Source: Symbiodinium microadriaticum
Taxonomy: Eukaryota > Sar > Dinophyceae > Suessiales > Symbiodiniaceae
Direction: 5' to 3'
DNA length: 64,000 nt
Assembly: GCA_001939145.1 (NCBI GenBank)
Contig: LSRX01000535.1
Span: 214,422-278,421 of the forward strand
A program made the translations under genes and the position numbers. The notes under the pieces were generated by a model. It was not told the DNA's origin and searched no databases. It saw nothing but the letters and a program-made list of their open reading frames with translations. Below are positions 1-10,628 of the stretch, piece by piece (the stretch's first letter is position 1; each line of letters begins with the position of its first letter).

Positions 1-21
1 GTAGTGGTAGTCGTAGTAGTG

Positions 22-60
<39 letters not shown>
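1..60. repeat. (GTA)n microsatellite at window edge
   Basis: Trinucleotide GTA/AGT repeat, imperfect for the first 25 bases and then perfect to base 60. It probably continues to the left of the window. The same motif forms the much longer tract near 3.2 kb. Confidence 0.95.
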
Positions 61-1135
61 ATAGTTTTTTTGCGTGGCTGCAGAGAGATATTTCTTCCAG
101 CTTTCAGGTGTTTTGGGTGGCTAAAGTGCTAGCATGGCACAGAGTTTCAAGGCATGGGATCCCATCTGGGGTGGTGCGGATGCTTTTTGGGCTTCAGACT
201 TCTTGACTTGGAAACAGCTACAAGCGAGCGACATGAAGTTATATCCCAGTCACCGCTGGGCGGGGTCGGCGGCAGCGGCGTCAGCCCTTAACTTAACATC
301 AAGTCTCCTGCACAAGCACTCCAGTAAAATCAGATGGCGCACTGAGAGTTGCATCATCAGCAACGTTCACCTCATCACCAGCCTTCGCTTTCGCCTCGTC
401 TTGGGACCTGGCTCTCAAGGCAGGGACTTAGGGCAGGCAACTCGACCGACAACCCACGGACAGCAAGAACTTGCGAACACATGCGCTACGAGCATGGAGC
501 GCATGCCACAGCGCCAGGAGCACTTGAGGAAATTCTCAATGGGGCAGCCGGCCATATGCTCCTGACACTTGCATGCAGAGGTGGGGCGGGGCTGAAATCT
601 TCTCGACTCTGGTGTATGGCTGGCCTCATACGCACCAGGAGGGCCACTCCACTCGCAAGACATTCCTGGCGGTTGCTGCAGCATTGCCATGACTACTCTA
701 CAACTTGCCTTTCCACTGCCCGTCTACCCAGATTTTCTGCGTGACAAGTCGCATAGTTTCAACAGACTTCTGCTGTGCTCCAATTTGACCTTCGCACCAC
801 TTAGACGCGCCTTGCTCCTGGAACAGGCGCTCGGCATCTTTCCCAAACTCATACCTTGGCTCCAGGTCCCAAAAAAAGGATCCTAAGATATCCTAAGATG
901 ACAATATGAAGGCCACATGCGATCAATCCCAAGGGCGTGGCTTATAATGCTCCTGATGATGTACGCAGCGAATGCGCAAGTTGTTTCGCAGCCGCTGCAG
1001 TGCACCCCCATCCTTGTCAGGTGCGAATCAAAGAAGACGCCCTGAAGTGTTTTTGGAGCCCTGGTTCTGAGGCCCCATCTGTCAAAGGTCCCACCTGCCA
1101 GGTGCAACCGATCTGCACAGAATCCTCAACATCCT
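61..1135. other. Non-coding stretch, no gene recognised
   Basis: Several overlapping ORFs of 60 to 140 codons occur on both strands, but none has domain-like sequence or a plausible splice context. I see nothing supportable here. It lies 3' of the RING gene on the minus strand. Confidence 0.5.
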
Positions 1136-1572
1136 CTAATCCTCTACAGACTTTAGACCCCTTAAACAAGCCAGCTCTGCATCACTCTTTTTGAGGAGAT
1201 CTTTACACTCAGGGAAGGGACATCTGATCTGCGGAACCTGAAGCAAACTATTTGCTTGGACACTTTTGCTCCAGCTGCTGCCTCTGCTGCTAGCGAGAGC
1301 GCGAGCCAGCGAGCAAGCGAGAGCGTGAGAGAGAGAGAGAGCGGGAGAGAGAGAGAGAGAGAGAGAGAGACAGCGCGAGAGCGAGACTAGAGATGCAACT
1401 AAGGACTGGACGGGCCCCGTCTGCATCTTCTGACTTTTGTGGAGCTCTACCTGGGCGCTGGGATTGTCCTTCGGTTTTCAGCTGCCGGCATGAACAAAAC
1501 CCTGCCTGATTCCTGGCATACTGGTGGAAGCAGTCACCACAGAACAAGTGCGAGCATCGCGTGATGACAGGC
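1136..1572 (-). CDS. RING-finger protein, last two exons (partial gene)
   Basis: Two minus-strand exons make the second half of a RING finger, the zinc domain typical of E3 ubiquitin ligases. Exon 1506-1572 follows an acceptor CAG|G and reads PVITRCSHLFCGDCF, matching the C-x-H-x2-C-x2-C core. Exon 1136-1237 follows a pyrimidine-containing acceptor and reads QIRCPFPECKDLL, then ends at TAG. Frame is kept only if the first exon ends at a GC donor (CAG|GCAGGG), giving ...YARNQ-VPQIRC.... The final Cys pair is spaced C-x4-C rather than the usual C-x2-C, so this may be a variant RING or U-box-like fold. The first Cys pair and the rest of the protein must lie upstream above 1572 and I could not find them. 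Family call fairly sure; substrate unknown. Confidence 0.6.
1327..1371. repeat. (GA)n tract inside RING-gene intron
   Basis: Nearly pure GA dinucleotide repeat, sitting in the intron between the two RING exons. Translated ORFs over it are only Ser/Leu or Arg/Glu low complexity. Confidence 0.9.
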
Positions 1573-3118
1573 CTGCACTGGACGCCAAGCAAGCATGCCG
1601 CTCTGACGTGTCATCCATGTGCTCGCTGTGAGGACTCAGGTGATAGCTTGACCATCACGAAGCGGCACAGGGTACAGATGAAGGCAGCATTTGCCTGGCT
1701 GCCGTGGCCGCTCAGACTCAAGAACAGCACGGTCGATGCTGTGCAATTGTGTGCTTCCCCGTTTGATGCTCTTCATGGGTGCTCAGAAACAATTTGCTGC
1801 CAAGTGGCCACTTCAAGCTGTTCTGGCATCGTCCGCCGCTTCCTGACACGTGCACTGCTCGATGCATCTGGCCCTGTGTTCTGAAAACCTTCATGAGATG
1901 TCCTCAAAAATCTTCAAAGGCAAAGCTCATGCTCTCTAGCCCGCGCTAGCCCTATCGAGTGCACAGGATCTGGATACAGTATGAACCCGGATGGCTGAGG
2001 TCGGGGCCCCATGCCGTCAAGAACAATGGAGGTCCGACAGCCAGCCTCAACAAGCCGGGCTTCGGGAAAAAGCGCTTTTCCAGCCCCCGCTTCCTTCCAG
2101 GATGGAGTCTTTGCATCCTCCAGCTTCGGAACCTTCGGCAGTCAACCACTGGCATGACTGGGGAAAATTGTGAGCAGAACCGGAACGCGGCAATTCGGCC
2201 TCTGTTTCTGGAGTGGGTACTGGCCCCTGAGATGCTCCAATTGGGGATAAGGGGTGCGAGTCCAACAAAAAAAGCCACCTTACACAATTCAGACCCGCAC
2301 ACTTTTGTCGCCGAGCGATGGGTACCCCGATTGCGTCTCCGGAGAATCCTCTGCTGGTGCTGGCCGCGCGCCTCCAAGCAGCTCCAAGGGCGACGCCAGG
2401 ACCTGACCCTGCTAAGATCTCCTGAGTCCTACGTGTCCCGCCTTGAGCGCCCCAAGCAGAGGGCTTTGGTACCTGCCAGCGCAGCATTCGAAGGCTTTCG
2501 TAGAGTAACTTGCCAGAAGTTGCTTGCCTTGGGCGTTGCATTCGACTTCGCCGAGATTGTGCGGACAATTGGCACCTAGAAGCCAAGCGCGAATGTGGAC
2601 CGAAAGTGGGCTTTCTCCAGCAGCCGATGCCCAAAAAATACAACTGCCCCATGAGCCCGGTGCAGGCCGTGCTTTGGCAGCAGCTGCCTGCTTGGCCTCG
2701 ACAGAAGCATCTAGAAACCGCAACGGGTGGAAGCTGGAGAGCTGCCTGCGCTTCTCGCTCTGCTCTCGAGACGAAGGTTGTAGGAGTCCGTTGCAAGTGG
2801 AAGAAGGGAATGTGCACCTGAGGGCACCAGACTTTGTGGCATCGAAGTTGACACTGGAGACTCTGACCCAGCTGGCCTTCTTCTTGTTCACGCAAACCCG
2901 AACAGTGCATCTGACTTCGTCGGATCGCTTGCACACCTCAGATGATATAACACAAGTCTGCATGTGTGCATTTCTCACACAGGCATGCGAGGCGAGTACA
3001 TATGTGTTTGTCGAATCTGACCGACAATGTCCCCTGTGACGATTCATGACTAGCACTAGCTATGCGATTGCCTACTACCATCCTTGCTGTGAACAAGAAG
3101 AAAGCAGCGAGAGTACAA
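1573..3118. other. Unassigned; probably contains upstream RING-gene exons
   Basis: Long overlapping ORFs exist on both strands (for example a 295-codon minus ORF at 2047-2934), but composition is not protein-like and no domain is visible. A minus-strand stretch near 2830-2940 reads like coding sequence rich in Lys, Arg and Val, without anything to name it. The missing 5' part of the RING gene should be here. Confidence 0.35.
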
Positions 3119-3129
3119 GCAGTAGTCGC

Positions 3130-3202
<73 letters not shown>

Positions 3203-3203
3203 C

Positions 3204-3267
<64 letters not shown>

Positions 3268-3350
3268 ATAGTAAAAGTAGTAGTAGTAGTAGTAGTAGTA
3301 GTAGCAGCAGTAGTACTAATAGTAGCAGTAGCAGCAGTAATAGAAAATAG
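3119..3350. repeat. (AGT)n microsatellite, about 230 bases
   Basis: Long AGT repeat with one phase slip near 3202, followed by degenerating AGC/AGT units and then a GGA/GCA-rich tail to about 3520. ORFs across it are poly-Ser then poly-Val because of the slip and are not genes. Confidence 0.95.
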
Positions 3351-4739
3351 TACTAGCAGGAGCAGCAGCAGCAGGAGGAGGAGGAGGAGAAGCAGGAGTA
3401 GGAGGAGTACTAGTAGTAGTAGCAGCAGCAGCAGCTGTTGTTGTTGTTGTACAGAAGCAGTAGGAGTGGCAGTAGTAGCAGTAGTGGTTGCAGCATCAGT
3501 AGTAGCAGTTCTCGTCGTATTCGAGTCGAGTAGTCGAAACAGCGTTGATTTCCAAGCCCCAAATACCCTGTGCCCTGTGCTGACATAATCATGGCACAGA
3601 TTTGGAGAAGCAAACTAGGGCAATCACGAGTAACATCAGAGATCTTGTCTGTGAGCTGCCTCATATGACAAATCTATCTTCAACAAACCTGCAAAATTGG
3701 ATAAGACTAGAAACCCGTGGAAACTCTGACGACAAGCCGGAAGACATGTACCACTAGGAATTTAACGCTTGACAAAACTTATTGTTTGTAGTGTAACTGC
3801 GGCTGGTTTGGGGGTCCTAGAGTAGCAAACCCTATAACAGCAACACTAGCAGTAAGAGTAATCACGATCGAAATTATCATAGTAATGGTACTGCTTATTG
3901 GCATGCTATTGCCTATATGCAATGATATTGGTAGCCGCAGTGGTCTAAAGGTGCTGTTAGCAATCGTTCATTTGATTTAATCAAAATGGGCAGTGGTTCA
4001 CAAAACGACTTGGTAGGTATCCATTACATCCATTGGGGTATCGACGAGGGTATTGATTAGTTAGCCACTTATCCATCCGAATTGCAGGCCCCAGTGCATG
4101 CAGCAATCTGCAATGAATGCGACACCTCGCTCAGCTGCCTTCTTCCGGCGAAACCGACATCACTCGCTTTGGGGACCAAATTTGACATTCCAAGTCATCC
4201 TGCTCTTAACTACGTTTCTTATGTTAACTACCTTTACCGGAGATTTGATAGATGCTGGGCTCAGGAAGCCATTTCCTTGTTCAACAGTTTGATGCCTTCA
4301 AGTGTTGCAGCGTGTCCTCTCGTCATATCATTTCTTTGTCCTGATCTGTTTTCTGAAATCTCTTACTCTTTGGATCGACGGTAATGAAGACAGCAGCTGC
4401 AGCCGCCGCAGGCGTGCTGAGGCCCCGGCACTAAAGTCTCTCACCAATTCGTCGCAGACCGTCTCTGGATCCGCCACGTTGTTTTGTTCTCGGCATGCAA
4501 TAACTGGCAATAACATGTTCTATACAACGCTCTCAGGCAATGGTTTTGCACATCACCGAGTGTCACGTCACCCCTATGCCAGCGACTTCACCGGCGACTG
4601 AGCTCCAAGCCCAGTCTCAGCCAGAGAGGCTGGCATTTCTCGGGACGAACCCTCTCCTTCCGCATGCAAGGAACTAACCGCGGTGCTTCTTCCGCTTCTG
4701 CTGTGCGGTATTCACACAGGATCGAGGGGTGGAGATGCC
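3351..4739. other. Degenerate repeat tail and non-coding DNA
   Basis: To about 3520 the sequence is decaying AGC/GGA/TTG trinucleotide repeat. From there to 4739 I see no domain-like coding; the region is AT-richer between 3660 and 4080. The 3' exons of the LRR gene may extend into its right end. Confidence 0.5.
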
Positions 4740-5345
4740 GGGAGTCGCACGCAGGCTTCAACCAGGCATCTGCACCCAGCAGCTGTGAAAAGGTTGTGGG
4801 ACAGGTGAACCTCCTGACAAGAAGGTCCGGGGAGCATTGACACGGCGAGAGCAACGAAGCCAGCGACCACCAAGACTCGCGTCGCGTGCTCCTCTATGGC
4901 AGGTTTCCGGCCAAGCATTTCGGCGAGGCCTCGGGCACGAGATGCTCGTCGTGTCTCGATGTGTCATGTGTTACACGGGGGGCCACTCTCTCTTTGCATC
5001 TCAGGGCCCCGGGCCCTCTGCGCCTGAATCGTCTAATTGGTTTTTGAAAAGCCTGGCAGGTGCAAGGGGGATTTGGAGAAGCACCGGCCCAAAGGCAATG
5101 CCACTTATCGCAAGATATTCCTTAAAGCCCCGGCCGATGTAAGCCACAGGTCGGGCAGGCTTGAGTACCTTCAACTTTGGACATCGCTTGCATATTTCAA
5201 GCACCTTTGCCAGCCCGGATGAATATGTATCTGAGGCAGGGAAGCAACTCAGGAAACCTACGCTGCTTCGTCAGCCCAGCACCACTTTCAAGGTGTCAGA
5301 TGTGAGATTGCACTGAGAGAAGTCAACTTCTTCAAACGTCAACGT
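4740..5345 (-). CDS. Leucine-rich-repeat protein, several small exons (partial)
   Basis: Four minus-strand exons each carry part of an LRR of the ribonuclease-inhibitor type. About 5271-5345 reads FEEVDFSQCNLTSDTLKVVL. Exon 5161-5204 reads VLEICKRCPKLKVL. Exon about 5008-5052 reads LFKNQLDDSGAEG. Exon about 4740-4813 reads EVHLSHNLFTAAGCRCLVEA. Exons 2 and 3 join in frame only with a GC donor (CTCAA|GCCTGC), giving KVLK-LFKNQL, a textbook LRR strand and turn. Acceptors are AG|G. Proteins of this class are usually scaffolds or regulators; no partner can be inferred. Neither the start nor the stop is found. Confidence 0.6.
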
Positions 5346-6933
5346 CTCCTTGCTTGCGGCACAGAACCCTGTGTGGTATCTTGCTTCCCTTGGGATTCTC
5401 AGAAAGTGGAGGGTATGCTCCTGCTTCAGCAGCGTGGTGAATTTGGCTGCCTCCACAGTCTGTCGGGCATGGACGAGCCTGTACCTCAGTTGGACAGACA
5501 TGCGCAGCGCAGGCGCCGTCTCCGAACTCCGAGCTCAGTCTTTCAGCCCTCTGCACAGAGCTTGCTGTGCTCGTCATTCACTGCCAGGTCCTGGTCCAAA
5601 ACCACTCACCCCTCAGAAAGATCTCGAGTCTATAGAGACTCCTCACCCTCAATCCCTGGCCCATCCTGGCCTTAAAGATTGGCAGTTTGCGAGCTTGAGG
5701 GTCAGGTCTCCGCCTGGGCTTCATCAAAGAACCTGCTCTCTGCTCCTGCTGTGCTTCTCAGCATTTCTCAGCTTCTCCGAGTCGCAGGCCATAGCTAAAG
5801 AAGCAAAATGTCTTGAACATGAAACGGCTGCAGTGTAAGCCGTAAGCCCAAAAGCAGGTTCAGTCGGTTCTGTACTGTGCTCGTTCTGTGCGTCTCGTTT
5901 GCCATGGCTTCAAGCTGGACAGGGACACCGGGCACGGACATGATCTCAAGTTTTGTGCCACGCTGGCATGCTGTACGTCAGGAGGCACGTACGGCACGAT
6001 CATCCCTAATCCAGGCTGCCTGTCCAACAAGAAGTTGCTGTTTACAGGCACACAGAGAAGTCAGCCAGGTCTTCTCACATGAAGAAGACTCCATCGGGGT
6101 CCATCCCCGATCCTCGCGGCGTAGCTGCTCACACAAGTTTGCTGCAGTCAAATGGCAAAAATCCCTCAGCTGGAGATGGTGCCAACAGTCACCCTCTAGA
6201 ACTGCCTCTGCCGCCGGGCCGTCCACCGTGGAAGGTAGGAAGCCCTGGTGAAGCCGGCCAACACTCTGCAAACACGTACTGCGTCGCTTGCCTCCTGAAC
6301 CCGGGAATCCTGGAACTCCACCAGGCCTCTGAGTGAAGCGTCGGAGATGCAAAACACGGTGAGCAGCAATACAGTACAGTACAGTACTTTAGCCACCAGA
6401 CTCACCAGACTCGGGTGAGCACACGAAGTGGTCTGGATCCGGCTCGCCCGGCCCAATCACATCAAATCTGAGTCTGAGGGAGTTTACGAAAGGAGTTGGG
6501 AGCTGCCGGATGGCAGGGCCGTGCCTTGGCATCATGCCTCCGGATCTGCCTGGTGCCACCTGCCCGTCTGGTCTTGTGTGCAGAAGGCCAAAGCAAAAAG
6601 CCCTGAGACGGCCTGGCCCCACGCAGGATGCCGTGGTCCCAGGAGGCCTCCTTCTGGCATCCTCATGTAGCACCCCTTTGCATCCACGTCCCAGCGACGG
6701 CTGGAAAGGCAAACCCTGGCAAAAGACGAGCGTCCACCAAATGGGACGATCGCCCAAAAATCCTCACAGATGCCACAGGCAGCAAAACCAGCCAGCTCTT
6801 GAATGGAGGTTGCTTTGCAGCTGGCCTGGTCTGAAGGGATCCTGCAGCAACGGCGGCTGCGGAATGCCTCAACCAGGGCTCACGTTTGAGCTCCTCTAAA
6901 GCCCTCAAGCAGCAATCGAACCATTTCCACCAC
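5346..6933. other. No supported gene
   Basis: Many short ORFs on both strands, none with recognisable domains. Upstream LRR-gene exons could lie here, since the gene runs on the minus strand, but I found no further clear LRR unit. A short direct repeat of CAGTA is present at 6370-6390. Confidence 0.35.
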
Positions 6934-7302
6934 CCGTCTGATCCTTGCTGCTAGCCTTGAGATGGTCTCCGCTCCCTGGGGCAAAGATGCAAGAGACAGC
7001 TTGCAGTCAGATCGGTTGTTGACGCCCTGGCGAATCACAAAGAAAGACCGTCGATCTTTTGCACGGACGATGCAGGTAGGGCACTTCTTGCACGCATCCA
7101 TGCAGTTGCACTAACTCTTGCCAGCACATGCTTGGCATGGCGGCAGTAAACACAAAGAGAGCTTGCTCATTCTGATGGCCAGCGCTAGTCTCCATGCCAA
7201 GAAACTGCCATCGTGAGCCGATTGGAAAAGCAACACCTACCGGAAGCTCCGGAGCATGCGAAACAACTCACCTTTGACATTCTCCGAAAGCTCTTTCAAA
7301 TC
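6934..7302 (-). CDS. Possible exons of an unknown gene
   Basis: Two candidate minus-strand exons. 7272-7302 is bounded by acceptor GCAG|G and a strong donor GTGAGT, and reads DLKELSENVK. About 6934-7026 follows an acceptor CCAG|G and reads as a helix-rich segment containing SLASLPQGAETISRLAARI. Both look protein-like and share strand with all neighbours, but there is no domain I can name and the join is not proven. Confidence 0.25.
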
Positions 7303-9360
7303 CTGCATGCTCGCATCGCAGTAGCAGTAGGGCTTGCATCTAGACAGCCAGGCCCACGAATGTGTCCACAGCTTAAAGCCAAAGAAGACACCTATGACCG
7401 GAAGGCATGCACACTGCTCGTGAGTGCGATGCTTAGCGCAATTGCCACGCATCGAAGCGCTGCTGCCAGCAGCCACACTAGACAATGCTTGTAAAGCTGG
7501 GCCAGCCCACTCTTAGGTGAGCAGCTGGACCTGTACAGTGGAAGCGCAGATGCGGACTGGCGGTACAACGAAGAACAGCTCGAACTTGCTCGGCCTAATA
7601 TGCATGCAAAGCTGGGGGAGCATAATGCCTTTGCCTTTGAAGCAAGGCACCCTCCTGCTCGCGATTGCACACTTTACATCCCTACTATACCATAATGATG
7701 CATCTTGCCTGTTGATAAACAAGATATGCTCTTAAGAACGAGTTCGTTTGCATGAGATTGCAAAGTTAGGAATCTACAGTCGCCGGGAAATTAATGTATG
7801 GTTCAAGTGAAACCGAACTTTCAGGTCCTGCGTCTCTGCGCTGAAACACCTGACCTCAAGCTTTAAGACTTTAAGACACAGGAAAGCAAGAACATTTGTG
7901 GCTGCCAGCTCCTGTCTCAGCCTGGCTACACCACTGCTCACAGCTTTGACCACTCGAGGGTGATGTCTGTCTCCGTGGGGCCCACGAGGTCGAAGCGATC
8001 AAGCAGTGTGCCGGAGCGCTGTCTTGAGATCGCTGCCGGCGACGTTTGCCTTGGCCGGAGCTCTAGTCGCCAGTCAGTGGAAGGGCTATGACGGCAGAAT
8101 CCTGGCGAAAAAGTTCAACCAAGCGGCCTGTGAGAAGGACTCTCGGCAGACGGCTCGTCAGAGCCCAGGCCAGGCGCGAAAGAGGCGTGCTGAATGTCAC
8201 GAGAATTGCTGCGCTTCGGACTGGAAGCATCTCGCAGGGATCTTGTTGGCCTGTCGTCACAGTCGCAAAGGGGCGGGGGCCCTCTTTGCCAAAACCCTTC
8301 GAGAATGCCAGCTTACCACACTTTGGCAGGAAACTCACAGGGTCTTGTTGCTGGGAGCAAGGAGGAACTGAGCGTTGCCCTTGCAAAATCTTGCAAAGAT
8401 ACGTTTGAGAACAAGTCGCTCATCCTGCTCTTGTCTGTCGCTTTTGGAAGTGGTCTGCGGAAACATGGTCGTGAGCTGCGACATATCCACATTCCTCGAA
8501 GTCCGACATGATCACAGGGTGACAAGCAAGAAAGGGTGAGACGTCTTCTGTTGTTCGCTGCATAAGAACTTTGTCTGACGAGCTTCCAAACGACATGGGT
8601 CTTGGTCTCTTCCACGTTCATTTCCTCAGACTGCCTTAGTTTCGAGCACGATGGCCTTGCAAGCCGGAGAGTATGCGGTATGTCCACGTGGGAAGGACAA
8701 GATAAGGCCAGCGGCGCGTCAGTGGCTATGGATTTGGTGCGGAAAGTGCTCAGTCGGCGCATGAAGCCCGGCTCGGCATCGTTGAAGTTAACTCGCAGCG
8801 TTAGGCTAGCAACCATGCGAGTACAGCTAGATGCAATAAACGACATGAGAAGAGCGTGGCGACGTCTCCTGCCTGTGCGTTTCCTCGACTTCATTGGCCG
8901 AACTGCAGGCCTTGCTTGAGAGACCAAGGACTTGTAAGCGTTGAGCTTTGGGCAGGCGCCATCACAGTCTGAGGAGAAGGCTGGACAGTATAGGATGCCT
9001 CAAAGACCGAGAGAAGTAGAGAACTAACGTCGTGAGTCTGTTGACCCCTGCTGCGGTCTGCCGTGTCGTCGCCAGGCCTCGATGTCCTTCATGTCCTTGA
9101 GCTGCTTCGTTCCGGAGAAAGGCTCTGGAGGCATTGCCCTGGCCAAAGCTCGAAGGCAGCGATACGCGAGGAATATGCCACATAACCTGCAGAATATGCA
9201 TCAGACGCATGGAGAGTCAGGACTCACAACTCCAGGCATGCAGCACTCACAGCTCAGCGCATCCGAAGCACGTGCAGCAGCAGCACCCAGCAACTCCCGC
9301 ACTTCCAAGCGCCCACATCGGCATGCCGAAAGCCTCTGGCACCTCCGTCTGTTCTGACAG
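7303..9360. other. No supported gene
   Basis: Overlapping ORFs of up to 204 codons (8313-8927, minus) lack domain signatures. Base composition is ordinary for the window. Nothing can be supported up to the satellite block. Confidence 0.4.
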
Positions 9361-9650
9361 CTAGTCTTCGGTGGGCAGATGGACAGATGGACAAGTAGAC
9401 ATAAGTAGACAAGTGGACAAATACACGGACGGACAGAAAGACACAGAGGTAGGTAGGTAGGTAGGCAGGCAGGCAGGTAGGTAGGTAGGTCGGTAGGTAG
9501 GTCGGTTGGTAGGCAGGTAGGTAGGCAGCAGGTAGGTAGGTAGCAAGCAGGTAGGTATAGATAGGTAGGTGGGTAGGCAGGCTGGCAGGCAGGCAGGCAG
9601 GCAGGCAGGCAGGTGGGTAGGTAGGTTGGTGGGTCGGTAGGTGTTGTAAG
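9361..9650. repeat. (TAGG/CAGG)n satellite
   Basis: Tetranucleotide array of TAGG and CAGG units with occasional TCGG and TTGG variants, preceded by GACA-type units at 9375-9440. The plus strand is almost free of C-runs, giving strong strand asymmetry. Confidence 0.95.
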
Positions 9651-9905
9651 GATTAGGGTTTAGGGGTTTAGGGGCTTAGGACTTTAGGGTTGCAGGGATT
9701 AGGGTTTCAACTTAGGGTTTAGGGGTTTCGGGTTTAGCGGTTGTAGGGTTTAGGGGTTTAGGGTTTTGGGGCTTAGGGCTTAACGTTTAGGGTTGTAGGG
9801 ATTGAGGCTGTGGGGTTCAGGGTGTACGGTCTTTCGGTTTAAGGGCGCCCGGTTGTAGGAAAATAGGGCTTGCGTTGTAGGGTCGCGGGGCTTTAAAGGC
9901 AAGGG
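9651..9905. repeat. Interstitial telomere-like (TTTAGGG) array, degenerate
   Basis: About 250 bases made of imperfect TTTAGGG units such as GGTTTAGGGGTTTAGG, mixed with variants (TTTCGGG, TTGTAGGG, CTTAGGG). TTTAGGG is the telomere repeat reported for dinoflagellates. The units decay towards 9905. The G-rich strand is the plus strand, so in telomere terms the chromosome end would have pointed to higher coordinates, toward the retroelement. Confidence 0.8.
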
Positions 9906-9944
9906 TTTACGGCGCAGGAGCACCACTTCTGGGGCACAGCCAAA

Positions 9945-10126
9945 CATAGGCAGGTAGGTAGGTAGGTAGGTCGGTCGCTAAGTAGGTAGGAGGGTAGGTG
10001 GGCAGGAAGGTAGCTCGGATGCATGTCTGGATGGCTAGCTGGATGGATGGATGGACGGACGGACAGAGCGGACGGACAGACAGACATACAGACCGCCAGG
10101 CCGACAGACGGACCGACAGACGGACC

Positions 10127-10165
<39 letters not shown>

Positions 10166-10175
10166 CGACAGACCG
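9945..10175. repeat. (TAGG)n then (GACA)n satellites
   Basis: A second TAGG array (9945-10010) is followed by GGAT/GACG/GACA tetranucleotides (10020-10175). Together with 9361-9905 this makes a composite satellite in which telomere-like DNA is sandwiched between TAGG arrays. Confidence 0.9.
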
Positions 10176-10386
10176 AGATCTATTGATATAGATAGAGATA
10201 TGGATGCAGATATAGGTATAGATATACGCACAGACATAAGCATACATATAGATACAGATAGAAACACAACTTTAGACATACATATAGAGGCAGTTTTTGA
10301 GATGCAGATCTATGGGTACCTATGTAGACATAGATAAAGATATAGTCTAGGTATATAAATGGATAGAGACATAGATATATGCACAT
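10176..10386. repeat. Degenerate GATA/CATA repeat
   Basis: AT-rich, imperfect ATAGATA, CATATAG and ACATAGA units. It ends abruptly at 10386, where the first copy of the 233-base retroelement repeat begins. Confidence 0.8.
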
Positions 10387-10619
10387 CAGTTTACACGATC
10401 TCCACCACTCGCACCACTCGCTGAACAGCCCTGGGTCGCAAGGTTCTTTTTCCTCGCGATCGAGACGTGGGACGTGATCGCATCAAAGATCGGATCATCA
10501 AAACTTCACTCGATCTTCACAAGTCCGATCGAAGCCCCGATCACCGGGTGTGCGCATCGGCATCGCCAACGACCGCAACATCCATCCGATCGAACACATC
10601 AGATGAGCGATATTCCCAG
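10387..10619 (-). repeat. 233-base direct repeat, copy R1
   Basis: Identical by eye to 11549-11781. Left limit is set by loss of match at 10386, right limit at 10620. It begins 10 bases after the TAA of the Cys-rich ORF in element sense. It contains many CGATC units. On the minus strand it begins CTGGG and ends AACTG, without TG...CA ends, so it is not a classic LTR by sequence. Confidence 0.9.
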
Positions 10620-10628
10620 CGATCAAAA

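Noticed and set aside
3046..3588. Poly-Ser/poly-Val ORF of 180 codons
   Set aside because: It is simply the translation of the AGT microsatellite with a phase slip.
9361..10386. CRISPR-like spaced repeats
   Set aside because: The units are contiguous tetranucleotide and telomere-like repeats without unique spacers, and the genome is eukaryotic.
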